A stretch of DNA of 64,000 nucleotides from Tubulanus polymorphus (Eukaryota; Nemertea; Palaeonemertea; Tubulaniformes; Tubulanidae), in NCBI RefSeq assembly GCF_964204645.1, contig NW_027437434.1, positions 117,001 through 181,000 of the forward strand, in the 5' to 3' direction. A program made the position numbers and the translations under genes. The notes beneath the pieces are model-generated. The model saw nothing but the letters and a program-made list of their open reading frames with translations. It had not been told where the DNA came from and did no database searches. Of the stretch, positions 10,904 through 20,493 are shown one piece after another; position 1 is the first letter of the stretch, and each line of letters opens with the position of its first letter.

Positions 10904-12480
10904 TTACGAGTCCTCGTTAACTTTTTGCCGTTTAGCGGATAAGGTTTTCGCATTTTTTGTCCTTTTTCTTTGTCCTGGTTTTCTGGCGACTTTGGCTGTT
11001 TTTGGAATTGTCAATTGTTGTTGAGGTAATAGTTTTAATAGATTTCTTTTTCGTTTAAGGTTCATGAATTTATTGCATATGGTTTCCTTGTCTTCGTTGC
11101 TTTCCTGCATCCACATTATATGGGAAATAGTATATCTTTGTAAAGAAGGAACAACTTCATAATTTCCTTGATGGTGAAGGGCACGACGGACATCGATATA
11201 CTGTATTTTTACTAATTTGTGTAACTGTTCTATCAAATCGGGGATCTTCAGAATCTTCCAGTTAGTTGCTAGTTTGATTATACTGTTTATAGTCTCACAG
11301 TTATTGTTTGTCCATCCTATAGGGTGACATTTCTTAACTTAAGCTTAACTTGAACTCCAGCTTTTCAAAGTATGGGATGAAGAGCGGAGCGATTTCGTTG
11401 ATTCTAGCCTTGACCTCCATCATTCTGAGTGTATACTTATACTCATCAAGTTCATGTAACGCGCCGCTTTTACCAAATATAGAGTCGACTATTTCATCTT
11501 TTATTTTATCATTCACCCCAATTTTGTGTTGCAAATGCCGTTTTACGGTTTCAATCAAATGTCGGTAGCATAACAATTGAGTAGCATTTGGACATGTCTC
11601 TTTGATTGCTTTCAGTACAGCTTTTTCTTCGTCGGATCCAACGGTTAACATTTTGCCCGCAATTTCTGTATTTATGTTTGAGTCTAATTTCGCTTTTAAG
11701 TAAGAGAAGAATTGCTGGTAATGGTCTCGCCGTCCCAATGCAGAAATAATGGCCCAGTGAAAATTGGTGCTTCTTGTGTTTCACGACGGAGCAAATGGGT
11801 GTTCTTGAAAACCGTTACAGTCAAATAGCAGGCACCAACGTTGAATGTACGATCGATGTCAAGAATCGGAAGGTTCCGCCGCTTGCGTACAAAATCGTTT
11901 TACGTCTCTCATCTGTTGCTCTGTATATAAAATAACCGTCGGAGGTTTTTCCGATCGAAGTAATTACCTCTCGGATGAAATCACTGCCGGATTGCATATT
12001 CATGAGAGTTTGTATTTCATCTGCTACATTCTTACGGTTGCCGGATGTGCGATCCTTGACCATTTCACGGTGCCGTACATTCTGTACCTGTTTCAAGTTT
12101 CTTGGCGCTGATGATGAGCTATTTAGACTTAGGTCGTTATGAACTTGCATCGGTTTTTGTGTGGTCACCTTATTGGCGATTACATCCATGACGGAGTCTG
12201 AAGTCCGAAAATATTCTATTCCAGTCCCCTTTTTTTGTATTGTCATGCGCCGTACCACTATCCGGCGGATCACCGAGATACTCCACCACTGACCGGTTTC
12301 GTACATCGCCGAAGTTTGCTGGAGAATGGTCAATCGAAGTAATTCGTTTTTTGAAATCCGGTTTTCGTTTTAGTGTAGCGTAAAACCGCCTCAAAATAAT
12401 CAAATGTTCGTCAGAAGGTTGTTGATCTAATGCTACGAATTCTTTTTTTCATCCTTATGCCGTACGACCAATTCTTCGAT
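10904..12480 (-). pseudogene. MULE transposase domain (DDE), frame-broken
   Basis: On the minus strand, from about 12480 down: RRFYATLKRKPDFKKRI, then NFGDVRNRSVVEYLGDPP, then a frameshift near 12240. Next come RTSDSVMDVIANKV, NLKQVQNVRHRE and NRKNVADEIQTLMNM...REVITSIGKT, all landmarks of metazoan MULE transposases. The region expected to hold the first catalytic Asp (around 11830) is out of frame. The next segment has WD-x-RRDHYQQFFSYLKAKL then TVGSDEEKAVLKAIKETCPN (second Asp) and LLCYRHLIETVKRHL. After another break near 11335, GWTNNNCETINSIIKL supplies the Glu. It ends in a Lys/Arg-rich tail (stop at 10904). The family cuts and moves Mutator-type DNA. At least three frame breaks make it inactive as it stands. 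Confidence 0.85.
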
Positions 12481-12579
12481 TCGATGACCTGGAAGATGAA
12501 ATTTACCTGATGAAATCCCGATCATTCAAATCACAAAGTGATGGGCGTAAATTTTAGTACGTATTTATGCGTTTTTTAC

Positions 12580-13779
12580 CTTATGTGTTCCATTTTCTTG
12601 TATGAGAACCACCACCTTCTTAGTTGAAGACATCTTTGTGTCCCAAACTCCAGAGTCATCAACGAATTTACTCCGGTTCCCAGCCTGTCTACGTTGAACG
12701 TTGTTGGTGTTGTCTAATAAGTAGTACACATCACGTTTTCGGCCGTTTGGAATACTGGTGGGAAGTTCTAATTTTTCGGTGGCGGATTTTCTAATCACAT
12801 ATTCAATCACTTCAGCGGTATCCAAAAATCTCCCATTTAGCCGACCCGAAGAGCCGTTAATTTCATTTGATGGTATTGTCGTGGTGCCGTCGTCAAATGT
12901 GTCAGACGGTGACGAAACGCCTAGAAAGGAGATAGATATGCTATTAAAAACGGGCAATGTAGATTCCCAGGCATTAGTTAATACTTCAAATTGATATACA
13001 CACCTGTTAAATCTGATCTGGAAGAAAGTGTAGAATTATGCCCTGGTTCATTGCTTAGGCGTGTCTTCGCGTCGATTTTGTCTGAAAAGAAATAGAAAAA
13101 AAATCAGTTCCTGTTATAACTTAGTTATCAAATGTTGTTATAATGATTCAATTATTTTTACAAAACTTACAATCTACATCGACTTTTTTAGGTGCGGAAA
13201 CTGTTATTCTCGACTCGTCAAATTCCGGAAACGGCGGAGAAATACCTATAGATATGATTTCATGTTTAATTAATGATAGTTCTGTTGCCAAACGATTTAA
13301 ATTAATTAAATAGATCGAGCAGTATGACGACATGACGACGTAACGTACCTACAGCTGTACTATTAAACTGTCTTGATGGGCTGTCAGAATCTTGCATTTG
13401 TAAAGTACTAACGCAGTTCTCAAAGCTCACTCTTTTCGAAGATCTCTTCTCTGCAAAGACAAAATGGAGTGTAAGCTAACAAAGCAGCTTGAAATTAAGA
13501 CAACTTACGTAGAGTTATTAGATGTTAAGTTTATCAATTAGTAAAGTAATTAAGAAGTTAAGTATGTATGTCTTACCGGAATTTCGTGGTGACATCTTAA
13601 AACGTGTTGTTTCTAAAACAGAAAAAAAAGAAGACTTGCTTTTTTCTGTACACTTTTTTTCTTATTTGTTTCAGATTGAGATTCGACACTATATAAAATT
13701 TACTCGGTGCCTACCTAAGCTTGGAAACTCTTCTTCTGACGAAAGATTAAGCACATTTTCCTTGTCTACCGCTGAAATT
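12580..13779 (-). CDS. MULE linker exons between OTU and transposase
   Basis: A run of short exons with good splice sites on the minus strand: about 13779-13724, 13613-13578, 13453-13350, 13244-13170, 13083-13004 and 12920-12582. The acceptors are pyrimidine-rich (TATAATTTCAG, TATTTCTTTTCAG, CTCCTTTCTAG) and the donors are GTAGGC, GTACGT, GTAAGT, GTGTGT and GTAAAA. They encode Ser/Asp-rich low-complexity segments. The largest (about 113 codons) contains LNGRFLDTAEVIEYVIRKSA and DVYYLLDNTNN...VVVLIQENGTHK, an alpha/beta segment I do not recognise. The exons probably link the PHD-OTU half to the DDE half. Exact splicing is inferred. Confidence 0.5.
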
Positions 13780-13877
13780 ATAGAATTTGGTGAATTAAGG
13801 CATATATTCATTTGGTAAAAACTCTCACTAGATAATTTCAGAAATCATTTACAGAATCTTCGTTTCATACGAAGTTT

Positions 13878-14501
13878 GGTAACTAAAAATTATGAACACT
13901 TACATGAAGTCGTTGAAATCATTTTCAAACGATTCTTTTCTATCAAAGGGACGAAATGTTTTGGTATCCACACATTTCCGTGCGACTCTCCAATTCTTGT
14001 CCACAATATATTAATTGGAGGTGACATTTTCCTATAGCATTCACGAGGCACCATTTCGGTATTTAGCAGTCTCACGTGCTGGTCCATCATACCATTCACA
14101 GGTGGATATACAGTTCGTATGTAGCGTCCAATAACTGTCGCCAATGCGTGAAATGTTATTTGTGACGAATAGGCGGTATCAGTTGCTGCAGCCAGACATG
14201 TTTCCTCTATAGATGGCGATATTAATGCATATCCCCTGTTCTCTGCTTCTCGTTCATAGAACTTCGTGTTTCTGACGAGCTCTGTCGCTGTCCTGACTCT
14301 GAGTTCATCGGCAAGTATTTCGGTTCCTAATAAAGTCATAGGAACTGCATTAAAGAGACAGTTTCCATCTCCTCCAACACGCACAGGAATGAAGCCTGGT
14401 ACGTTCACAATGTTTCGCGATAATTGATCGGCATCAGCGACTATTTCAGGAGTCAATTTCTGTTCGAATTGCCCAAAACTGGCCAGTTTGATGGCCACCA
14501 T
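13878..14501 (-). CDS. OTU-family cysteine protease module of the MULE
   Basis: About 200 codons. GGDGNCLFNAV (residues 43-52) has the catalytic Cys at 48 in the OTU D-G-N-C-L-F context, and WIPKHFVPLIE has the catalytic His at about 182. An acidic/Asn partner is likely nearby. OTU domains remove ubiquitin-like modifiers; many animal and plant MULEs carry one, of unknown role in transposition. The exon ends at a CAT|GTAAGT donor. Upstream, in the same frame and separated only by a TAG at 14523, lies the PHD finger, so PHD and OTU were probably one protein. Confidence 0.85.
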
Positions 14502-14522
14502 GTTGGCTGCTTCGTGAGGGCC

Positions 14523-14764
14523 CTACTTTCTTAGTATAGCGGCTTCGTATAGGATGAGTAGGCGGGTGTACATAATAGATCCATCGGGCTTGGAAAAACA
14601 CTTGTTACAATTGTATTTCAATTTCGATTGGCCCAGCAGCTCGAATTCTTCATCCCCTATCTTCTCGCATGCAGCATGACACCAGTGCTTGCAGATAGGA
14701 CAATAAACGCTGGGTCCCTTATCGCATGAAAGCATACACACCCCGCAAGGCCACTTGGTTTAAC
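14523..14764 (-). pseudogene. PHD-finger exon of the MULE
   Basis: It follows a TTTCCTTTAG acceptor. Residues read WPCGVCMLSCDKGPSVYCPI, then CKHWCHAACEKIG, then KLKYNCNKCF: regularly spaced Cys/His with W-C/H-x-x-C and a terminal C-x-x-C, the C4HC3 layout of a PHD zinc finger. PHD fingers read histone tails, which could target the transposon to chromatin. A single in-frame TAG at 14523-14525 separates it from the OTU module. Confidence 0.75.
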
Positions 14765-16485
14765 CTAAAGGAAAATTTACAATATTAGTTAGGAAATTTG
14801 TATCATCAGTTTTCAGAATTTCAACAATCAATGCGGATTTTAAAATGTCAGACATCAGTAAGAAAGGTGATAATTTGTTAAACAATATCGGCCTGTGTCA
14901 ACTAAACCACGTATTTCAAAAATTTTAGAGAAAACATTTGTAGATAAATACATATTAATAAATACATTACATTCATATTTGGAGAAGGCTATTCGACGGA
15001 CATGGCATGGCTATCAATTTAATTATTTCTCATAATTATAATTCAAATCATTCGTTTGTATCATGCAAACATGGTAAGTTTGAATAATTTTGAACAAATG
15101 ACACAACCATAAAAGAAAAGGAATCGGGCCTAAAATTGAACTTTGATGAATTCCGCATGAATAGAAGTGACCCTTGAATGTCAAGAACTAAAAAAGTTAT
15201 ATCTTTGGTTCAAATAGATAAATTGTCTCTTAAATTTAAGAGTAAAATCTCTGTAAATTTATTATATCTGATAAAATTTTCTTGTAATATTCTTACCTTT
15301 CGAATCATTAGGGTTTTCTGACTTTCGTCGAAAACCCTCTTGAAATTCTGTTGATTATTATTATTATCATATATTTTCCGCCGATTTCGTCAAATAAAAT
15401 TCATCTTCATTCAGATTCGGCAACTGACAGCTTCGAAACGAAATGTATAAATTGATACTGTAATAACGGTCTCTCTGAAACAACAGATTGTCTGAATGTA
15501 CTTTCCATCCTATTTGAAACTTAAAATTACTTATTAGGTTACTGTAAATAAAGAATTGAATTGAATTGTTAGACAACAAGCACCGGCGAAATAACAGTTT
15601 GTGACGTCATTTAGTAAGTAAATAAAGGAGGGCTCCGAGAATTTCCAAATCACGGGGGACTATACTGGGGTTAGACCATTCAAAAGTTCATAATGTACTT
15701 GTAGGTTATTAAAAATATTATGATATTTGATTTGGTTTGGTCTAAATTTAATTAATGAAAAAACCAATGAAACTATGCTTAGAAAATATTGGTAATAAAG
15801 TAATTTTGAATTTAGTGCGTACCATGCTACTGGCAAAAACCGTAAAGTTCCCCAAGTCTCCGTTTCTACCTTACGCATGCGCATTAGTCAGTGCTGTAAT
15901 GGCTCTAAGTCGAGAAATCGGCACATTGCGCATGCGGTACTACATGTGAACTGCATGTGAACTTTAATGACTAATAGTCACTGTAGTTTCCATTAGGTTC
16001 GAATCCCGTAAAAATATTGATCTTATTTACGCTGGTTCATCTTATAAGCAGGTTCGAAACCCGAAAATTACTGGTCGTATTTCAAGCGTTACGACATGAA
16101 CTTTGATGATTAAAGTGTCGCTGGGTTATTGTTTGCCAAGTAAAAAAGTTACAGCATCCCGAATATGAAACAATGAACTTTGATAGCCCCAGGATTTACT
16201 TTTAAGTGCTATTAGGTTCGAATCCCGAATGTGTAGCAGAAAAATACATTCATCCTTTTTTTTAATATACCGATATGTATCTTAGATTTTCAGCTTATGG
16301 CAAGACCACTTGAACACAGGTTGGGGAATGACAGGTCTGTCTGCGGGCGTCGCGAAGGTTTTCTTGACCTTTCAAAATCCATGGTTGTCCTCTATTAGTT
16401 GTTGAAATAGAATGACCCATCTTGGGCCGTTGCCGCTTTTTATTTAGTTCGCCAAGAACTAATCACTAATTATCATACTTATAAT
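14765..16485. other. MULE 5' region, no gene; scattered B-box-like motifs
   Basis: No exon recognised. GGTTCGAATCCCG occurs near 15994 and 16214 and GGTTCGAAACCCG near 16050. These match the RNA polymerase III B box, but no tRNA fold or A box is evident, so they may be decayed tRNA-derived repeats. Near 15548 a TTGAATTGAATTG tail follows AATAAA and may be the 3' end of a retroposon. Confidence 0.35.
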
Positions 16486-16489
16486 TTCT

Positions 16490-16925
16490 ATCTTTCAGAA
16501 CAAAATTCTCATTCTGATTATCCGTTAGTTTGTAACTGTTTTTATGTGGTATTTCTAAATTTCTTTTAATTTGTCCTTTGATCAAGATTCACTATTGCCT
16601 CGGGTTAACCCCCTAGTTTGCCATGCCTTAATTCGTTTAGTTTGTAACTGTCTTTGTATTGTATTTCTAAATTTCTCTACGCTCTTGTCCTTTGATTAAA
16701 CTTAAATATTCACTATTGTCTTTTTAAGATCCCCTAGTTTGCCTTGCCTTAATTCGTTTAGTTTGTAACTGTCTTTGTATTGTATTTCTAAATTTCTCTT
16801 CGCTCTTGTCCTTTGATTAAACTTAAATATTCACTATTGTCTTTTTAAGATCCCCTAGTTTGCCTTGCCTTAATTCGTTTAGTTTGTAACTGTCTTTGTA
16901 TTGTATTTCTAAATTTCTCTACACT
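16490..16925 (+). repeat. 121-bp tandem repeat, about 3.5 copies
   Basis: Units share CCCCTAGTTTGCC, TAATTCGTTTAGTTTGTAAC and TGTATTTCTAAATTTCTCT. The CCCCTAG anchor recurs at 16610, 16731 and 16852, an exact 121-bp period. The last two copies are almost identical. Lies inside the MULE near its right terminal repeat. Confidence 0.9.
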
Positions 16926-17077
16926 GAACATCGGAAAAGCTTTTAACAAATCATCGTATCCTTTATTGTAACGTACAGCGAACTGAAAATATCATATACA
17001 TTCATTCTATTTTTTTTTTAATGCGAGTCATGCCGCTAAATATATTAGATCTAGAGCTAAGTATATTAGATCTAGAG

Positions 17078-17150
17078 CTCCAGTGAGTGTCCAGTCGGTT
17101 CCCAGTCGGCTCCGGTCAGTTTCCAGTCGGCTCCAGTCGGTATTTAGTAG
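17078..17150 (-). repeat. MULE right terminal inverted repeat
   Basis: Inverse of 9261-9347: GAGCTCCAGTGAGTGTCCAG, then CAGTCGGCTCC subrepeats, ending GGTATTTAGTAG. The helicase coding sequence resumes at once on the right. Confidence 0.88.
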
Positions 17151-17377
17151 GGGCGGATTTGGGGTTTGGGATGAAGGTCGCTATAAACTTGGCACGGTTT
17201 ACCGGTAGATGCGGTCAATGCGACGTTCTTTCCACGATTCATCAATGCTTTGACGACACGCCTGACAAAAAACGATTTTCCCGTACCAACCTGGCCACAT
17301 ACTATCAAATTGTGACCGGCAATAACCAAGTCAAAAGCATTCTTTTGACAGTCATTTAGGTCATCCGGGGACGACAT
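17151..17377 (-). pseudogene. PIF1-like DNA helicase, first exon (Walker A)
   Basis: ATG at 17377 opens MSSPDDLNDCQKNAFDLVIA, then CGQVGTGKSFFVRRV (Walker A/motif I, G-x-x-x-x-GKS at about residues 34-41) and KNVALTASTGKPC (motif Ia). This is the N-terminus of a superfamily-1B PIF1-like helicase: Q motif, ATP-binding loop, then the TASTG box. The reading ends at the MULE border. The next expected motif (HSWAA) is found 7.9 kb away at 9260-8914. The short N-terminus suggests a stand-alone helicase rather than a Helitron Rep-helicase, since no Rep domain precedes it. Confidence 0.85.
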
Positions 17378-17519
17378 AGTTTATATCGGTCTGATACAGT
17401 TACGTGGATATAGCAGGTAACCGCATCGCAGATCAGGTGGCAGTACCAGACGTGATCGAAAAGTTTGATGTTGGATTTAAGAATTAGTTTGACAGCCGGA
17501 TCCACGTGCATTTATTTAC

Positions 17520-17690
17520 TATTGCCCGTTGGCCCGGTGTGTTTACTTTTGCAACGGGCCAATCATAGAAGTGAGTTCTATGGGCCAATCAACGCATCGG
17601 TCGTAAGTGCGGAGCTAATGTTACTTCCGGGTATGATGGCGGAAGTTTTCAGCGAGGAGGGACGTTTTTCGAGACTGGTCGCGATTTAGC
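17520..17690 (-). promoter_or_regulatory. Candidate TATA-less promoter of the PIF1-like gene
   Basis: About 180-310 bp upstream of the helicase ATG. Two direct GGGCCAATCA boxes (17556-17565 and 17582-17591) hold the CCAAT core 26 bp apart. ACTTCCGGG and GGCGGAAGT (ETS-type) flank an ATGATGGCGG (YY1-like) element near 17633-17645. This cluster is typical of housekeeping-type promoters and could fire both ways. Motif reading only. Confidence 0.35.
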
Positions 17691-17699
17691 TGTTCCTGT

Positions 17700-18410
17700 G
17701 CGTTAGATTATCTAAAAAGACGAAAATATCGATACGCTGGGGTAAGATCAGAGTCTAAGCTTTCGAACGAGCCCTCGATCGTAAAAATCGGTTCAGAATT
17801 ACTAGTCGAAAGCGCCGTTTGTTTTCGAAAATCGTGGTCATTTTTACTTCCAGGCTGGTGCGGTACAGACGGAATTTGACGATTTTTTGGGAGTAATCGC
17901 CCGATTTAACAACCTTTAAGACAAAACAACCTTCAATAAACAACTCGGACTTGTGCAGAAATCTGTTGGCTTTACAAAAAAACTTTATTTGAAGCGGATC
18001 GGACCGCAAATAACAAAACTACGAACTGTTGAAGTGACATACCTATCGACCGATCTGACGGAGAGTTGGCTCCCTTGTCTTTTTATATATAGTACCTAGG
18101 ATACTGGGGTCAAAATTTTTTTTGTCAGGTCCCCGTGGGGTATTGTAGAGATATAAGGGACCAACTCTCATCATTTCAATAGAAATGAAAAAAAAAATCA
18201 TTTTGAAAATTTTGTTGTGACTAAAAGGATTGTTTTTTTTCACACGTAAGGTGGAGGTGGCGGTTTATGTGGAAGGCGGTATATTGAGGGTTGACAGTTA
18301 TTTTACATTCATATACATTTTTCTCAGGATAGGATTAGAGATATTTGAATTGATCTTAAATACCTCCCAGGTCTTTTCCAGAGTCTTGACACAGGTAACA
18401 CAATGACCCA
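17700..18410. other. No gene seen
   Basis: Unique-looking AT-rich DNA with only short open frames. No motif or repeat recognised. Confidence 0.4.
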
Positions 18411-18414
18411 TCGG

Positions 18415-19248
18415 CTCAAGTCCATTATAACATTAACCCCGATTGTCGTCCGATTCTACTCGTCGACAATGTCTACAACCCCGATTGTCGTCCGATTCTA
18501 CTCGTCGACAATGTCTACAACCCCGATTGACGACCGATTCTACTCGTCGACAATGTCTGCAATCCTGATTGTCGACCGATTTTACTCGTCGACAATGTCT
18601 ACAACCCCGATTAACGACCGATTTTACTTTGTCTACAATCATGTTTATACAATCTTATATAGGCTAGAGTCGCTGTGTTCGAGGGGCTGCGTGTGTGCGT
18701 GGATTACGATTATATATAGTGGCTGGGATCGAGGGGCCGCGTGTGTGAGTGGATCACCCTTATATAGAGTGGCTGGGATATTGAGGGGCTGCGTGTGTGC
18801 GTGAATCACCCTAAATTGGCTGGGATCGAGGGGTGGTGTGTGCGTGGATTACCCTTATATAGAGTGGCTGCTATCGAGGGGCTGCGTGTGTGCATGGATC
18901 ACCCTTATATAGAGTGGCTGGGATCGAGGGGCCGCGTGTGTGCGTGGATTTTGTGCGTGGATTACCCTTATATAAAGTGGCTGGGATCGAGGGGTGGTGT
19001 GTGCGTGGATTACCCTCATATAGAGTGGCCGGGATCGAAGCGCTGCATGTGTGCGTGGATTACCCTTATATAAAGTGGCTGGGATCGAGGAGCTGCGTGC
19101 TTCCATCAGTTGATTTTCACAATCAGGATTGTAGACATTGTCGACGAGTAGAATCGGTCGACAATCGGAGTTGTAGACATTGTCGACGAGTAAAATCGGT
19201 CGACAATCAGGATTGTAGACATTTTGACTCAAGTCCATTATAACATTA
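18415..19248. repeat. Mirrored minisatellite island
   Basis: Bounded by a 21-bp direct repeat (CTCAAGTCCATTATAACATT plus A) at 18415-18435 and 19228-19248. The left arm (18436-18640) is five copies of a 42-bp unit containing CTCGTCGACAATGTCTACAA. The right arm (about 19110-19227) has the same unit inverted. The middle (about 18650-19105) is about eight copies of a ~50-bp unit with GGCTGGGATCGAGGGGC and GTGTGTGCGTGGATTACCC. Open frames in it are repeat translations. Confidence 0.85.
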
Positions 19249-19375
19249 AATAGTTCCAGCAGAGACTTATCACATTGGACTGGTATTTGGAATTGGATGG
19301 GGTGTTCTGTCGTTCAGCTGAAACAACTTTAAAAACCTTGACTTGGCTTGTCATTTCACCTGAAATTATTATATT

Positions 19376-20450
19376 ATAGCAAACCAATATTATTCATTTT
19401 TACAAAACGTACTTTCTTGATTTGGCAGTTTCATTTTTGGAATAACTATGTCATGGTAGACATAGATTTGATCTGCATGAATATAGCTTTTAAAATATCA
19501 GAGTTACATTTTTGAAAAATAGCATTTTATCAATCATTTTATTTCTGAGATTATTTTCTTGTTTCTCTTTGTACCATTTATGACTGCCAAGCCTAGTTAC
19601 TCTGGTCTGAGAAGCTTTGTTCTCATAGTATCTTAAAGTCAACAAACCACAACATTTGCCTAGATACTTAATGGTGACACTAATTACAAAGTTTGTTTTC
19701 TTGGCAATCTGGCATCTATCCGTTGTCAGAGCCCAAGTACCTGGATCCTCCAATCAGATGAATCTTTGCTAGATTGGGTTTGTAGGTGGAGCCAGAGTCA
19801 TCAAGGTCCAGCTCAGGCCTAGCTGGGTTATTCTGACTTTGGATTTCATCAAATAAACCCAATCTGCAATTAAAGATTCACTCTCGTATTTTCATTGGAT
19901 TTTCAGGTAAGATATTTAGTACACTTTGTTATTCATAGTGTTTCCATTTATTACAACTTAGCTTAGGCCTAAAACAATATAGTATAATTTGTCTGCTATA
20001 TTCTCGCCTCCCCCGAGTGAAGTATTCTACCGATCCTTATGGATCTCGATTATTAAAGAAATCGAATGTAAATTAGAATTACAAATAACTGAAATTAGGT
20101 TTTGCTATAAACCATGCAAGACGCATATATTCGAATTACAAACTAAAACTTAAGCTGGCAATTTGAGTACTCTGTATATATATATACATATATATATATT
20201 TATATTATTAGTCAACAAGGTGTTATGACGATATGATATATAATCTCAGTAATTATTAGTATAATCATGTATATTCAAATGTATGAACTATGACTTTTAA
20301 TAACTTTTTTTCTGACATTGGATTTCATCAAATAAACCCAATCTGCAATTAAAGATTCACTCTCGTATTTTCATTGGATTTTCAGGAATTTCAGGATCAC
20401 AAAACATAATTATAACCGCGGTGGTTCATCCCAAAAACTTCCGCATTAAA
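19376..20450 (+). repeat. Gypsy-1 5' LTR
   Basis: Begins ATAGCAAACCAATATT and ends CCGCATTAAA; the usual TG...CA ends are not obvious. It contains AATAAA polyadenylation-like signals near 19852 and 20331, a TA-rich stretch near 20170-20200, and an internal 76-bp direct duplication (19832-19907 and 20311-20386). An 87-codon antisense frame is present in both LTRs only because the LTRs are copies. Confidence 0.9.
19832..20386 (+). repeat. Direct duplication framing a putative LTR intron
   Basis: Two 76-bp copies, 479 bp apart, of TCTGAC(T/A)TTGGATTTCATC ... TTGGATTTTCAGG. Copy 1 runs into GTAAGA, a strong 5' splice site at 19907. Copy 2 provides TTGGATTTTCAG, a good 3' splice site ending at 20385. 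A 479-nt intron between them would remove one repeat length exactly. The same structure is in the 3' LTR (about 27057-27605). Confidence 0.6.
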
Positions 20451-20452
20451 GT

Positions 20453-20471
20453 TGGTGGAGAACGGCTTCGG
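20453..20471 (+). promoter_or_regulatory. Gypsy-1 primer-binding site
   Basis: TGGTGGAGAACGGCTTCGG lies two bases after the 5' LTR. It starts TGG as required to pair with the CCA end of a tRNA. I did not identify the tRNA. Confidence 0.6.
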
Positions 20472-20493
20472 TACCGTGTACTAGATACTTAAT

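Larger units (their letters stand above)
9261..17150 (-). mobile_element. Mutator-like (MULE) transposon with PHD, OTU and transposase modules
   Basis: A 7,890-bp element bounded by inverted repeats that both begin CTACTAAATACCGACTGG and continue as subrepeats of GAGCCGACTGGAAACC. It lies inside the first exon of the PIF1-like helicase: helicase motif I is to the right and the HSWAA motif to the left, same strand and order. Coding order on the minus strand is PHD finger, OTU cysteine protease, small linker exons, MULE transposase. No exact 8-10 bp target duplication was found at the two borders, so the ends may be slightly mis-set or eroded. It contains a nested hAT-like element (9592-10555) and a 121-bp tandem array (16490-16925). 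Confidence 0.8.

Noticed and set aside
15990-16225. tRNA genes suggested by GGTTCGAATCCCG
   Set aside because: No cloverleaf, A box or acceptor pairing could be found around any of the three motifs.
9251-17162. 8-10-bp target duplication for the MULE
   Set aside because: Left flank AGTTTGGCTC and right flank GGGCGGATTT do not match; only the terminal repeats define the borders.
8408-17377. Helitron (rolling-circle element) as source of the helicase
   Set aside because: The helicase starts with its own ATG shortly before Walker A, and no Rep (HUH) motif or Helitron end was seen.
18436-18640. Possible CRISPR-like array
   Set aside because: The 42-bp units are contiguous with no unique spacers, and the genome is eukaryotic; it is a minisatellite.
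19490-19753. 87-codon minus-strand frame found again at 26715-26978
   Set aside because: Its conservation is explained by being in both LTRs of Gypsy-1. It lacks any domain and lies antisense to the element.
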